Positions 23,327 through 36,478 of a stretch of 64,000 nucleotides of DNA are shown one piece after another. Positions within the stretch are counted from its first letter, which is position 1. The number at the start of each line of letters is the position of its first letter. This DNA is from Tetradesmus obliquus (taxonomy: Eukaryota; Chlorophyta; Chlorophyceae; Sphaeropleales; Scenedesmaceae). The notes under the pieces are model-generated. The model was given only the letters and a program-made list of their open reading frames with translations, had not been told where the DNA came from and did no database searches. A program made the position numbers and the translations under genes. The stretch spans positions 3,679,501 to 3,743,500 of the forward strand of contig CP126202.1 in the NCBI GenBank assembly GCA_030272155.1, in the 5' to 3' direction.

Positions 23327-26300
23327 TAAATTCCCGAGCTCAAACGGACGAGTAGGTATTTTTGCAGGTCCAACATAAAACAACTCTTTGGAACAATTTA
23401 AACAATGTTTCGACGACCACATCCCTTTCGTCCAGGACGGCCAAGTAAGCGCGCCGGGTAAAAATTCAACGGCACGGACGATTCGAGGGCCGCTGCGCTT
23501 CGCTTCTTCTTCCGCCCCAACTCTTGTCAAGTTCTCACATGCACGTGGGTGAAATTCCCGAGCTCAAACGGACGAGTAGGTATTTTTGCAGGTCCATCCA
23601 ATTTCCAGTGGCAGTGGACCGACACCCGTGCCAATTTGCTGAATGCAGCCAGGTCCCTCCAAAGACATTTTATTATATAAATCAACATAAAACAACTCTT
23701 TGGAACAATTTAAACAATGTTTCGACGACCACATCCCTTTCGTCCAGGACGGCCAAGTAAGCGCGCCGGGTAAAAATTCAACGGCACGGACGATTCGAGG
23801 GCCGCTGCGCTTCGCTTCCTCTTCCGCCCCAACTCTTGTCAGGTTCTCACATGCACGTGGGTGAAATGTCCGAGCTCAAACGGACGAGTAGGTATTTTTG
23901 CAGGTCCATCCAATTTCCAGTGGCAGTGGACCGACACCCGTGCCAATTTGCTGAATGCAGCCAGGTCCCTCCGAACCAGGACGAAAAAAAAAAAAAAAAA
24001 AAAAAAAGAACCAGGACGGCCAAGTAAGCGCGCCGGGTAAAAATTCAACGGCACGGACGATTCGAGGGCCGCTGCGCTTCGCTTCCTCTTCCGCCCCAAC
24101 TCTTGTCAAGTTCTCACATGCACGTGGGTGAAATTCCCGAGCTCAAACGGACGGGTAGGTATTTTTGCAGGTCCATCCAATTTCCAGTGGCAGTGGACCG
24201 ACACCCGTGCCAACCTGCTGGATGCAGCCAGGTCCCTCCAAAGACATTTTATTATATTAATCAACATAAAACAACTCTTTGGAACAATTTAAACAATGTT
24301 TCGACGACCACATCCCTTTCGTCCAGGACGGCCAAGTAAGCGCGCCGGGTAAAAATTCAACGGCACGGACGATTCGAGGGCCGCTGCGCTTCGCTTCTTC
24401 TTCCGCCCCAACTCTTGTCAGGTTCTCACATGCACGTGGGTGAAATTCCCGAGCTCAAACGGACGGGTAGGTATTTTTGCAGGTCCATCCAATTTCCAGT
24501 GGCAGTGGACCGACACCCGTGCTAATTTGCTGAATGCAGCCAGGTCCCTCCAAAGACATTTTATTATATAAATCAACATAAAACAACTCTTTGGAACAAT
24601 TTAAACAATGTTTCGACGACCACATCCCTTTCGTCCAGGACGGCCAAGTAAGCGCGCCGGGTAAAAATTCAACGGCACGGACGATTCGAGGGCCGCTGCG
24701 CTTCGCTTCTTCTTCCGCCCCAACTCTTGTCAAGTTCTCACATGCACGTGGGTGAAATGTCCGAGCTCAAACGGACGAGTAGGTATTTTTGCAGGTCCAT
24801 CCAATTTCCAGTGGCAGTGGACCGACACCCGTGCCAATTTGCTGAATGCAGCCAGGTCCCTCCGAACCAGGACGAAAAAAAAAAAAAAAAAAAGAACCAG
24901 GACGGCCAAGTAAGCGCGCCGGGTAAAAATTCAACGGCACGGACGATTCGAGGGCCGCTGCGCTTCGCTTCCTCTTCCGCCCCAACTCTTGTCAAGTTCT
25001 CACATGCACGTGGGTGAAATTCCCGAGCTCAAACGGACGGGTAGGTATTTTTGCAGGTCCATCCAATTTCCAGTGGCAGTGGACCGACACCCGTGCCAAC
25101 CTGCTGGATGCAGCCAGGTCCCTCCAAAGACATTTTATTATATTAATCAACATAAAACAACTCTTTGGAACAATTTAAACAATGTTTCGACGACCACATC
25201 CCTTTCGTCCAGGACGGCCAAGTAAGCGCGCCGGGTAAAAATTCAACGGCACGGACGATTCGAGGGCCGCTGCGCTTCGCTTCCTCTTCCGCCCCAACTC
25301 TTGTCAGGTTCTCACATGCACGTGGGTGAAATGTCCGAGCTCAAACGGACGAGTAGGTATTTTTGCAGGTCCATCCAATTTCCAGTGGCAGTGGACCGAC
25401 ACCCGTGCCAACCTGCTGGATGCAGCCAGGTCCCTCCAAAGACATTTTATTATATTAATCAACATAAAACAACTCTTTGGAACAATTTAAACAATGTTTC
25501 GACGACCACATCCCTTTCGTCCAGGACGGCCAAGTAAGCGCGCCGGGTAAAAATTCAACGGCACGGACGATTCGAGGGCCGCTGCGCTTCGCTTCTTCTT
25601 CCGCCCCAACTCTTGTCAAGTTCTCACATGCACGTGGGTGAAATTCCCGAGCTCAAACGGACGAGTAGGTATTTTTGCAGGTCCATCCAATTTCCAGTGG
25701 CAGTGGACCGACACCCGTGCCAATTTGCTGAATGCAGCCAGGTCCCTCCAAAGACATTTTATTATATAAATCAACATAAAACAACTCTTTGGAACAATTT
25801 AAACAATGTTTCGACGACCACATCCCTTTCGTCCAGGACGGCCAAGTAAGCGCGCCGGGTAAAAATTCAACGGCACGGACGATTCGAGGGCCGCTGCGCT
25901 TCGCTTCCTCTTCCGCCCCAACTCTTGTCAGGTTCTCACATGCACGTGGGTGAAATGTCCGAGCTCAAACGGACGAGTAGGTATTTTTGCAGGTCCATCC
26001 AATTTCCAGTGGCAGTGGACCGACACCCGTGCCAACCTGCTGGATGCAGCCAGGTCCCTCCAAAGACATTTTATTATATTAATCAACATAAAACAACTCT
26101 TTGGAACAATTTAAACAATGTTTCGACGACCACATCCCTTTCGTCCAGGACGGCCAAGTAAGCGCGCCGGGTAAAAATTCAACGGCACGGACGATTCGAG
26201 GGCCGCTGCGCTTCGCTTCTTCTTCCGCCCCAACTCTTGTCAAGTTCTCACATGCACGTGGGTGAAATTCCCGAGCTCAAACGGACGAGTAGGTATTTTT

Positions 26301-26637
26301 GCAGGTCCATCCAATTTCCAGTGGCAGTGGACCGACACCCGTGCCAATTTGCTGAATGCAGCCAGGTCCCTCCAAAGACATTTTATTATATAAATCAACA
26401 TAAAACAACTCTTTGGAACAATTTAAACAATGTTTCGACGACCACATCCCTTTCGTCCAGGACGGCCAAGTAAGCGCGCCGGGTAAAAATTCAACGGCAC
26501 GGACGATTCGAGGGCCGCTGCGCTTCGCTTCCTCTTCCGCCCCAACTCTTGTCAGGTTCTCACATGCACGTGGGTGAAATGTCCGAGCTCAAACGGACGA
26601 GTAGGTATTTTTGCAGGTCCATCCAATTTCCAGTGGC
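23327..26637 (+). repeat. 312 bp satellite block 2
   Basis: Begins at a junction peculiar to the major repeats: poly(A), then taaattcccgag, then a deletion joining gcaggtcc to aacataaaac. The unit order is B, deleted unit with A24 (23984), mixed unit, B-like unit with a private gctaatttg, deleted unit with A19 (24875), and then A/B alternation. The block ends at gtggc where LINE sequence starts. Confidence 0.96.
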
Positions 26638-27274
26638 GATAGCAGGATATGCTTTGCCTGAAGTGGAGAGTCTATCAATAGACAGGTGGTGATTGTCTGT
26701 GTCGACAATCAGTCACCTATAAATAGGCGTCTTGTGTGTGTGTGTCGTAATGCTGCCTGTGAGGTGCAGCTTTTAGAGGTGTGCAAGTCACCATGCGTTG
26801 ATAGCTGACAGCTACACTATGGACAGCTTTTGTTTCAAGGGCCAGTCACGGTCTGTCACACATCACAGGACGTCATTGCGTAACTGTGATTTTAGTGGAG
26901 TCTGGGCACTCGGTCAGGTCCTGGATGCCACACGATCATGCAGACAGCCCCGTGCGGGGCAGCCCCGAAAGGCATCCAGGACCTGACCGAGTGCCCAGAC
27001 TCCACTAAAATCACAGTTACGCAATGACGTCCTGTGATGTGTGACAGACCGTGACTGGCCCTTGAAACAAAAGCTGTCCATAGTGTAGCTGTCAGCTATC
27101 AACGCATGGTTTTTTTTTTTTTTTTTTTTTTTGAAGCAAGAAAGTTACAAGGGCTGACCTACATAACTGTGCACTTGCTCCACAAAAAGATCCATCAACG
27201 CATGGTGACTTGCACACCTCTAAAAGCTGCACCTTGCACAGTTATGTAGGTCAGCCCTTGTAACTTTCTTGCTT

Positions 27275-27311
<37 letters not shown>

Positions 27312-28099
27312 GCACCTTTTAGTGGAGTCTGGGCACTCGGTCAGGTCCTGGATGCCTTTCGGGGCTGCCCCGCACGGGGCTGTCTGCATGATCGTGTGAC
27401 AGCGTCTCTTGGTACAAGAGACCTGTGGGGTGAGTGCGGAACAGGTTGCCTCACTCTCTCAATGGATCTTTTTGTGGAGCAAGTGCACAGTTATGTAGGT
27501 CAGCCCTTGTAACTTTCTTGCTTCAAAAAAAAAAAAAAAAAAAAAAAAAAGAGACGCTGTCACACGATCATGCAGACAGCCCCGTGCGGGGCAGCCCCGA
27601 AAGGCATCCAGGACCTGACCGAGTGCCCAGACTCCACTAAAATCACAGTTACGCAATGACGTCCTGTGATGTGTGACAGACCGTGACTGGCCCTTGAAAC
27701 AAAAGCTGTCCATAGTGTAGCTGTCAGCTATCAACGCATGTTTTTTTTTTTTTTTTTTTTTTTTTGAAGCAAGAAAGTTACAAGGGCTGACCTACATAAC
27801 TGTGCACTTGCTCCACAAAAAGATCCATCAACGCATGGTGACTTGCACACCTCTAAAAGCTGCACCTTTTAGTGGAGTCTGGGCACTCGGTCAGGTCCTG
27901 GATGCCTTTCGGGGCTGCCCCGCACGGGGCTGTCTGCATGATCGTGTGACAGCGTCTCTTGGTACAAGAGACCTGTGGGGTGAGTGCGGAACAGGTTGCC
28001 TCACTCTCTCAATGGATCTTTTTGTGGAGCAAGTGCACAGTTATGTAGGTCAGCCCTTGTAACTTTCTTGCTTCAAAAAAAAAAAAAAAAAAAAAAAAA
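26638..28099. mobile_element. LINE island 2: fold-back plus at least four nested tails
   Basis: Same fold-back as island 1 (about 26790-27110), then a T tract and reversed tail. A plus LINE tail (27236-27275, A33 to 27308) is nested in the reversed UTR and flanked by aaaagctgcacctt at 27222-27235 and 27305-27318. Next come a plus tail to A26 (about 27525), a reversed UTR from gagacgctgtc, another T tract with reversed tail, and a final plus tail ending at 28099. Confidence 0.87.
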
Positions 28100-30828
28100 T
28101 AAATTCCCGAGCTCAAACGGACGAGTAGGTATTTTTGCAGGTCCAACATAAAACAACTCTTTGGAACAATTTAAACAATGTTTCGACGACCACATCCCTT
28201 TCGTCCAGGACGGCCAAGTAAGCGCGCCGGGTAAAAATTCAACGGCACGGACGATTCGAGGGCCGCTGCGCTTCGCTTCTTCTTCCGCCCCAACTCTTGT
28301 CAAGTTCTCACATGCACGTGGGTGAAATTCCCGAGCTCAAACGGACGAGTAGGTATTTTTGCAGGTCCATCCAATTTCCAGTGGCAGTGGACCGACACCC
28401 GTGCCAATTTGCTGAATGCAGCCAGGTCCCTCCAAAGACATTTTATTATATAAATCAACATAAAACAACTCTTTGGAACAATTTAAACAATGTTTCGACG
28501 ACCACATCCCTTTCGTCCAGGACGGCCAAGTAAGCGCGCCGGGTAAAAATTCAACGGCACGGACGATTCGAGGGCCGCTGCGCTTCGCTTCCTCTTCCGC
28601 CCCAACTCTTGTCAGGTTCTCACATGCACGTGGGTGAAATGTCCGAGCTCAAACGGACGAGTAGGTATTTTTGCAGGTCCATCCAATTTCCAGTGGCAGT
28701 GGACCGACACCCGTGCCAATTTGCTGAATGCAGCCAGGTCCCTCCGAACCAGGACGAAAAAAAAAAAAAAAAAAAAAAAAGAACCAGGACGGCCAAGTAA
28801 GCGCGCCGGGTAAAAATTCAACGGCACGGACGATTCGAGGGCCGCTGCGCTTCGCTTCCTCTTCCGCCCCAACTCTTGTCAAGTTCTCACATGCACGTGG
28901 GTGAAATTCCCGAGCTCAAACGGACGGGTAGGTATTTTTGCAGGTCCATCCAATTTCCAGTGGCAGTGGACCGACACCCGTGCCAACCTGCTGGATGCAG
29001 CCAGGTCCCTCCAAAGACATTTTATTATATTAATCAACATAAAACAACTCTTTGGAACAATTTAAACAATGTTTCGACGACCACATCCCTTTCGTCCAGG
29101 ACGGCCAAGTAAGCGCGCCGGGTAAAAATTCAACGGCACGGACGATTCGAGGGCCGCTGCGCTTCGCTTCCTCTTCCGCCCCAACTCTTGTCAGGTTCTC
29201 ACATGCACGTGGGTGAAATTCCCGAGCTCAAACGGACGGGTAGGTATTTTTGCAGGTCCATCCAATTTCCAGTGGCAGTGGACCGACACCCGTGCTAATT
29301 TGCTGAATGCAGCCAGGTCCCTCCAAAGACATTTTATTATATAAATCAACATAAAACAACTCTTTGGAACAATTTAAACAATGTTTCGACGACCACATCC
29401 CTTTCGTCCAGGACGGCCAAGTAAGCGCGCCGGGTAAAAATTCAACGGCACGGACGATTCGAGGGCCGCTGCGCTTCGCTTCTTCTTCCGCCCCAACTCT
29501 TGTCAAGTTCTCACATGCACGTGGGTGAAATGTCCGAGCTCAAACGGACGAGTAGGTATTTTTGCAGGTCCATCCAATTTCCAGTGGCAGTGGACCGACA
29601 CCCGTGCCAATTTGCTGAATGCAGCCAGGTCCCTCCGAACCAGGACGAAAAAAAAAAAAAAAAAAGAACCAGGACGGCCAAGTAAGCGCGCCGGGTAAAA
29701 ATTCAACGGCACGGACGATTCGAGGGCCGCTGCGCTTCGCTTCCTCTTCCGCCCCAACTCTTGTCAAGTTCTCACATGCACGTGGGTGAAATTCCCGAGC
29801 TCAAACGGACGGGTAGGTATTTTTGCAGGTCCATCCAATTTCCAGTGGCAGTGGACCGACACCCGTGCCAACCTGCTGGATGCAGCCAGGTCCCTCCAAA
29901 GACATTTTATTATATTAATCAACATAAAACAACTCTTTGGAACAATTTAAACAATGTTTCGACGACCACATCCCTTTCGTCCAGGACGGCCAAGTAAGCG
30001 CGCCGGGTAAAAATTCAACGGCACGGACGATTCGAGGGCCGCTGCGCTTCGCTTCCTCTTCCGCCCCAACTCTTGTCAGGTTCTCACATGCACGTGGGTG
30101 AAATGTCCGAGCTCAAACGGACGAGTAGGTATTTTTGCAGGTCCATCCAATTTCCAGTGGCAGTGGACCGACACCCGTGCCAACCTGCTGGATGCAGCCA
30201 GGTCCCTCCAAAGACATTTTATTATATTAATCAACATAAAACAACTCTTTGGAACAATTTAAACAATGTTTCGACGACCACATCCCTTTCGTCCAGGACG
30301 GCCAAGTAAGCGCGCCGGGTAAAAATTCAACGGCACGGACGATTCGAGGGCCGCTGCGCTTCGCTTCTTCTTCCGCCCCAACTCTTGTCAAGTTCTCACA
30401 TGCACGTGGGTGAAATTCCCGAGCTCAAACGGACGAGTAGGTATTTTTGCAGGTCCATCCAATTTCCAGTGGCAGTGGACCGACACCCGTGCCAATTTGC
30501 TGAATGCAGCCAGGTCCCTCCAAAGACATTTTATTATATAAATCAACATAAAACAACTCTTTGGAACAATTTAAACAATGTTTCGACGACCACATCCCTT
30601 TCGTCCAGGACGGCCAAGTAAGCGCGCCGGGTAAAAATTCAACGGCACGGACGATTCGAGGGCCGCTGCGCTTCGCTTCCTCTTCCGCCCCAACTCTTGT
30701 CAGGTTCTCACATGCACGTGGGTGAAATGTCCGAGCTCAAACGGACGAGTAGGTATTTTTGCAGGTCCATCCAATTTCCAGTGGCAGTGGACCGACACCC
30801 GTGCCAACCTGCTGGATGCAGCCAGGTC

Positions 30829-30893
30829 TCAATAGATCTTTTTGTGGAGCAAGTGCACAGTTATGTAGGTCAGCCCTTGTAACTTTCTTGCTT

Positions 30894-30926
<33 letters not shown>
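30829..30926 (+). mobile_element. 66 bp LINE 3' end plus A32, inserted in satellite with 14 bp target duplication
   Basis: Target copies gatgcagccaggtc lie at 30815-30828 and 30927-30940. The insert starts at tcaatagatc, a G-to-A variant of the LINE sequence, and contains TGTAA before the tail. It is a severely 5'-truncated target-primed insertion. Confidence 0.93.
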
Positions 30927-30928
<2 letters not shown>

Positions 30929-31564
30929 TGCAGCCAGGTCCCTCCAAAGACATTTTATTATATTAATCAACATAAAACAACTCTTTGGAACAATTTAAAC
31001 AATGTTTCGACGACCACATCCCTTTCGTCCAGGACGGCCAAGTAAGCGCGCCGGGTAAAAATTCAACGGCACGGACGATTCGAGGGCCGCTGCGCTTCGC
31101 TTCTTCTTCCGCCCCAACTCTTGTCAAGTTCTCACATGCACGTGGGTGAAATTCCCGAGCTCAAACGGACGAGTAGGTATTTTTGCAGGTCCATCCAATT
31201 TCCAGTGGCAGTGGACCGACACCCGTGCCAATTTGCTGAATGCAGCCAGGTCCCTCCAAAGACATTTTATTATATAAATCAACATAAAACAACTCTTTGG
31301 AACAATTTAAACAATGTTTCGACGACCACATCCCTTTCGTCCAGGACGGCCAAGTAAGCGCGCCGGGTAAAAATTCAACGGCACGGACGATTCGAGGGCC
31401 GCTGCGCTTCGCTTCCTCTTCCGCCCCAACTCTTGTCAGGTTCTCACATGCACGTGGGTGAAATGTCCGAGCTCAAACGGACGAGTAGGTATTTTTGCAG
31501 GTCCATCCAATTTCCAGTGGCAGTGGACCGACACCCGTGCCAACCTGCTGGATGCAGCCAGGTC

Positions 31565-31629
31565 TCAATAGATCTTTTTGTGGAGCAAGTGCACAGTTAT
31601 GTAGGTCAGCCCTTGTAACTTTCTTGCTT

Positions 31630-31662
<33 letters not shown>
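31565..31662 (+). mobile_element. Second copy of the 66 bp LINE tail insertion
   Basis: Same breakpoints, same G-to-A variant and same target duplication as the copy 736 bp upstream. It is therefore a satellite-borne duplicate, not an independent insertion. Confidence 0.92.
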
Positions 31663-31664
<2 letters not shown>

Positions 31665-34543
31665 TGCAGCCAGGTCCCTCCAAAGACATTTTATTATATT
31701 AATCAACATAAAACAACTCTTTGGAACAATTTAAACAATGTTTCGACGACCACATCCCTTTCGTCCAGGACGGCCAAGTAAGCGCGCCGGGTAAAAATTC
31801 AACGGCACGGACGATTCGAGGGCCGCTGCGCTTCGCTTCTTCTTCCGCCCCAACTCTTGTCAAGTTCTCACATGCACGTGGGTGAAATTCCCGAGCTCAA
31901 ACGGACGAGTAGGTATTTTTGCAGGTCCATCCAATTTCCAGTGGCAGTGGACCGACACCCGTGCCAATTTGCTGAATGCAGCCAGGTCCCTCCAAAGACA
32001 TTTTATTATATAAATCAACATAAAACAACTCTTTGGAACAATTTAAACAATGTTTCGACGACCACATCCCTTTCGTCCAGGACGGCCAAGTAAGCGCGCC
32101 GGGTAAAAATTCAACGGCACGGACGATTCGAGGGCCGCTGCGCTTCGCTTCCTCTTCCGCCCCAACTCTTGTCAGGTTCTCACATGCACGTGGGTGAAAT
32201 GTCCGAGCTCAAACGGACGGGTAGGTATTTTTGCAGGTCCATCCAATTTCCAGTGGCAGTGGACCGACACCCGTGCCAACCTGCTGGATGCAGCCAGGTC
32301 CCTCCAAAGACATTTTATTATATTAATCAACATAAAACAACTCTTTGGAACAATTTAAACAATGTTTCGACGACCACATCCCTTTCGTCCAGGACGGCCA
32401 AGTAAGCGCGCCGGGTAAAAATTCAACGGCACGGACGATTCGAGGGCCGCTGCGCTTCGCTTCCTCTTCCGCCCCAACTCTTGTCAGGTTCTCACATGCA
32501 CGTGGGTGAAATTCCCGAGCTCAAACGGACGGGTAGGTATTTTTGCAGGTCCATCCAATTTCCAGTGGCAGTGGACCGACACCCGTGCTAATTTGCTGAA
32601 TGCAGCCAGGTCCCTCCAAAGACATTTTATTATATAAATCAACATAAAACAACTCTTTGGAACAATTTAAACAATGTTTCGACGACCACATCCCTTTCGT
32701 CCAGGACGGCCAAGTAAGCGCGCCGGGTAAAAATTCAACGGCACGGACGATTCGAGGGCCGCTGCGCTTCGCTTCCTCTTCCGCCCCAACTCTTGTCAAG
32801 TTCTCACATGCACGTGGGTGAAATGTCCGAGCTCAAACGGACGAGTAGGTATTTTTGCAGGTCCATCCAATTTCCAGTGGCAGTGGACCGACACCCGTGC
32901 CAATTTGCTGAATGCAGCCAGGTCCCTCCGAACCAGGACGAAAAAAAAAAAAAAAAAAAGAACCAGGACGGCCAAGTAAGCGCGCCGGGTAAAAATTCAA
33001 CGGCACGGACGATTCGAGGGCCGCTGCGCTTCGCTTCCTCTTCCGCCCCAACTCTTGTCAAGTTCTCACATGCACGTGGGTGAAATTCCCGAGCTCAAAC
33101 GGACGGGTAGGTATTTTTGCAGGTCCATCCAATTTCCAGTGGCAGTGGACCGACACCCGTGCCAACCTGCTGGATGCAGCCAGGTCCCTCCAAAGACATT
33201 TTATTATATTAATCAACATAAAACAACTCTTTGGAACAATTTAAACAATGTTTCGACGACCACATCCCTTTCGTCCAGGACGGCCAAGTAAGCGCGCCGG
33301 GTAAAAATTCAACGGCACGGACGATTCGAGGGCCGCTGCGCTTCGCTTCCTCTTCCGCCCCAACTCTTGTCAGGTTCTCACATGCACGTGGGTGAAATGT
33401 CCGAGCTCAAACGGACGAGTAGGTATTTTTGCAGGTCCATCCAATTTCCAGTGGCAGTGGACCGACACCCGTGCCAACCTGCTGGATGCAGCCAGGTCCC
33501 TCCAAAGACATTTTATTATATTAATCAACATAAAACAACTCTTTGGAACAATTTAAACAATGTTTCGACGACCACATCCCTTTCGTCCAGGACGGCCAAG
33601 TAAGCGCGCCGGGTAAAAATTCAACGGCACGGACGATTCGAGGGCCGCTGCGCTTCGCTTCTTCTTCCGCCCCAACTCTTGTCAAGTTCTCACATGCACG
33701 TGGGTGAAATTCCCGAGCTCAAACGGACGAGTAGGTATTTTTGCAGGTCCATCCAATTTCCAGTGGCAGTGGACCGACACCCGTGCCAATTTGCTGAATG
33801 CAGCCAGGTCCCTCCAAAGACATTTTATTATATAAATCAACATAAAACAACTCTTTGGAACAATTTAAACAATGTTTCGACGACCACATCCCTTTCGTCC
33901 AGGACGGCCAAGTAAGCGCGCCGGGTAAAAATTCAACGGCACGGACGATTCGAGGGCCGCTGCGCTTCGCTTCCTCTTCCGCCCCAACTCTTGTCAGGTT
34001 CTCACATGCACGTGGGTGAAATGTCCGAGCTCAAACGGACGAGTAGGTATTTTTGCAGGTCCATCCAATTTCCAGTGGCAGTGGACCGACACCCGTGCCA
34101 ACCTGCTGGATGCAGCCAGGTCCCTCCAAAGACATTTTATTATATTAATCAACATAAAACAACTCTTTGGAACAATTTAAACAATGTTTCGACGACCACA
34201 TCCCTTTCGTCCAGGACGGCCAAGTAAGCGCGCCGGGTAAAAATTCAACGGCACGGACGATTCGAGGGCCGCTGCGCTTCGCTTCTTCTTCCGCCCCAAC
34301 TCTTGTCAAGTTCTCACATGCACGTGGGTGAAATTCCCGAGCTCAAACGGACGAGTAGGTATTTTTGCAGGTCCATCCAATTTCCAGTGGCAGTGGACCG
34401 ACACCCGTGCCAATTTGCTGAATGCAGCCAGGTCCCTCCAAAGACATTTTATTATATAAATCAACATAAAACAACTCTTTGGAACAATTTAAACAATGTT
34501 TCGACGACCACATCCCTTTCGTCCAGGACGGCCAAGTAAGCGC

Positions 34544-34717
34544 CCTTGTAACGTTCTTGCTTCAAAAAACACCTACACAAGACGCCTATTAATAGTTGAC
34601 GGATTGTTGACACAGACAATCCCCACCTGACTATTCATAGACTCTCCACTTCATGCAAAGCACATCCTGCTGCCTGTAAAGTGCAGCTTTTAGAGGTGTG
34701 CAAGTCACCATGCAGCG
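34544..34717. mobile_element. LINE 3' UTR scraps in front of the full-length LINE
   Basis: 34544-34567 is a plus LINE 3' terminus (cccttgtaacgttcttgc, then A6). 34569-34670 is the reverse complement of the 42942-43042 part of the UTR. 34671-34717 is plus again, matching about 43047-43097. The inverted and direct parts are adjacent in element coordinates, with only a few bases missing. Variants here (cgttcttgc, tgtaaagtg, attaatag, caccatgcagcg) match the full-length LINE, not the LINE pieces in the array islands. Confidence 0.82.
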
Positions 34718-35148
34718 GATCTTAGAGGGACCAAATGAATCGATTGAATAGGCAACACACACACGTAGTCAACAAGGCCGTTTCGATTGATACTGAATTC
34801 CGTAGGTAAGCGTTTCATCGCAAAATATAAGCTATATAAGCTATATCCGTTACATCGAAATGGTATAGAGGCGCTGGAGTAGCCGCAGCTGGGCATACGG
34901 TCTTTCGACAGCTCTGCCCTTGCGGTAACAGCTCTGTGGCACGCTGGAGCAGCAAGGACCCTTCACCAGCTGGACCTACTGTTTCTGCATGGCGAATTAC
35001 GTTCGTGAGCCGAGCTGGAGAGCTTGCATGCAGCTGAGCTGGGCGTGCCAGTGACAGCAGCAGCAGCAGCAGCAGCAGCGGCAACAGCACCAGGGAAGGC
35101 AATCACTTGCTGCACCGCTCTCCGGCTCTGTATAGCATACCTGGTTAG
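34718..35148 (+). promoter_or_regulatory. LINE 5' untranslated region, putative internal promoter
   Basis: About 430 bp upstream of the first ORF1 ATG, distinct from both satellite and 3' UTR. It has a relatively AT-rich left half. A TATA-like stretch with ataagctat repeated twice (34827-34844) and a CAG run near 35055-35079 are visible. LINEs need an internal promoter, and this is the obvious place. No transcription evidence can be read from sequence. Confidence 0.45.
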
Positions 35149-36279
35149 ATGTTTTCGGTACATGAGAGTAGAATGCTTCACAGCAACAGCATGTGGGGAC
35201 AGGGGCAGCAGCAGCCACACAGTATTCACAGGCGACAGCAGCAGCTGCATCAATGCCAGCAGCACAGGCGGGTACCGGCGGCGCCTGCACGCCCCCGATG
35301 CCCGGGGGGCAACTGGTGCTTCTCACCAAGCCGGTTGCTATCTTGTAGCAAACTGCAGGCACAACCCATGCTGACAGGAGACCCCCCAGCACTCAGCGGC
35401 CTATGTGCGCTCAGCGTGCGTCTGTATGTGGGCGAGGCACAGCAGCAGTACCAGGGAAGTAACCAGCAGCATATGGCCAAGGCCTATGCATCGCAGTACC
35501 GGCTGCTGACGACAGCAATAACTCAGCGAGGCCAGCAGCAGGACGGTCCAGGCTGCAGCAACTTCATGCAGCTCGCGCAGGCACACCGCATGTGCAGCAC
35601 AGAGGAGGCGAAGGGCAGCAGCGGGTATGTGGACCTGCTGCTGCAGCCTGCCAACGTTGCGGTTGCAGCCGCGATGCAGTGCATAAAGAACGGCGGTGTA
35701 GAGGTGGCGGACCGCCGTATCCGCGCGGGCTGGTCACCAGCAGCAGCAGAGCCGGATGAAGCAGTACGCATCGTCTTCGCCAACCCGCCGCTGCACCAGG
35801 CACGGAAAGGGTTCACACGTGTGGTGCTAGCAGCGGCAGGATACCGCCACCTGAGGGTGGTTCACGAGCAGCTGGGGTGCAGCCGGCAGACTGGAAATGC
35901 AGCAGCGCGCGTCCCATGCGCTGACAGCATTGTAGCCTTTGTGGCTGCAGAGGACGCGGACCTCATCCTGCGCAAACTGCCGGACGCTTTTGAGGTGCCC
36001 GGCAGGCCCGGGCTGCCTACCACCATCTTCGTGGACGGCCGCACGGCGCAGCAGCCGCAGCGATGGGACGAGGAGCAGCTGGTACAACTGGAGATACGGC
36101 AGCTGGGCCGTGAACTACAGCAGGAACTGCTGCTGGAGACAGCACAGCAGCAGCAGCAGCAGCAGCAACAACAACAACAGCAGCAGCAGCGGCAGCAGCA
36201 CCATGAGCAGCAGCAGCAGCAGCACAACGCAGATGATGTTGCTATGGAAGACGCGGCGGCCCTGGCCCATGCATTAACA

Positions 36280-36310
<31 letters not shown>

Positions 36311-36440
36311 CGCCCCAGCAGCTGCAACAGCAGCAGCAGACTGTTGATGATGCAGAGATGGAGGACGCGCATGTGCAGTCAGGAGCAGCCATACCTCGAC
36401 AGCTGCCGTTGCCGCAGCAGCAACAACACCTGCTGCAAAT

Positions 36441-36478
<38 letters not shown>

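Larger units (their letters stand above)
28100..34543 (+). repeat. 312 bp satellite block 3
   Basis: Starts with the same junction as block 2 and repeats its unit order with an offset of 4772-4773 bp (for example 23524 and 28297, 24455 and 29228). It then holds two 736 bp dimers in which the A-type unit carries a LINE tail. It is broken at 34543 (ggccaagtaagcgc) by the block carrying the full-length LINE. Confidence 0.96.

Noticed and set aside
13745..24109. Frames with Lys or Phe runs on the two strands.
   Set aside because: They are translations of the poly(A) insertions and their complements.
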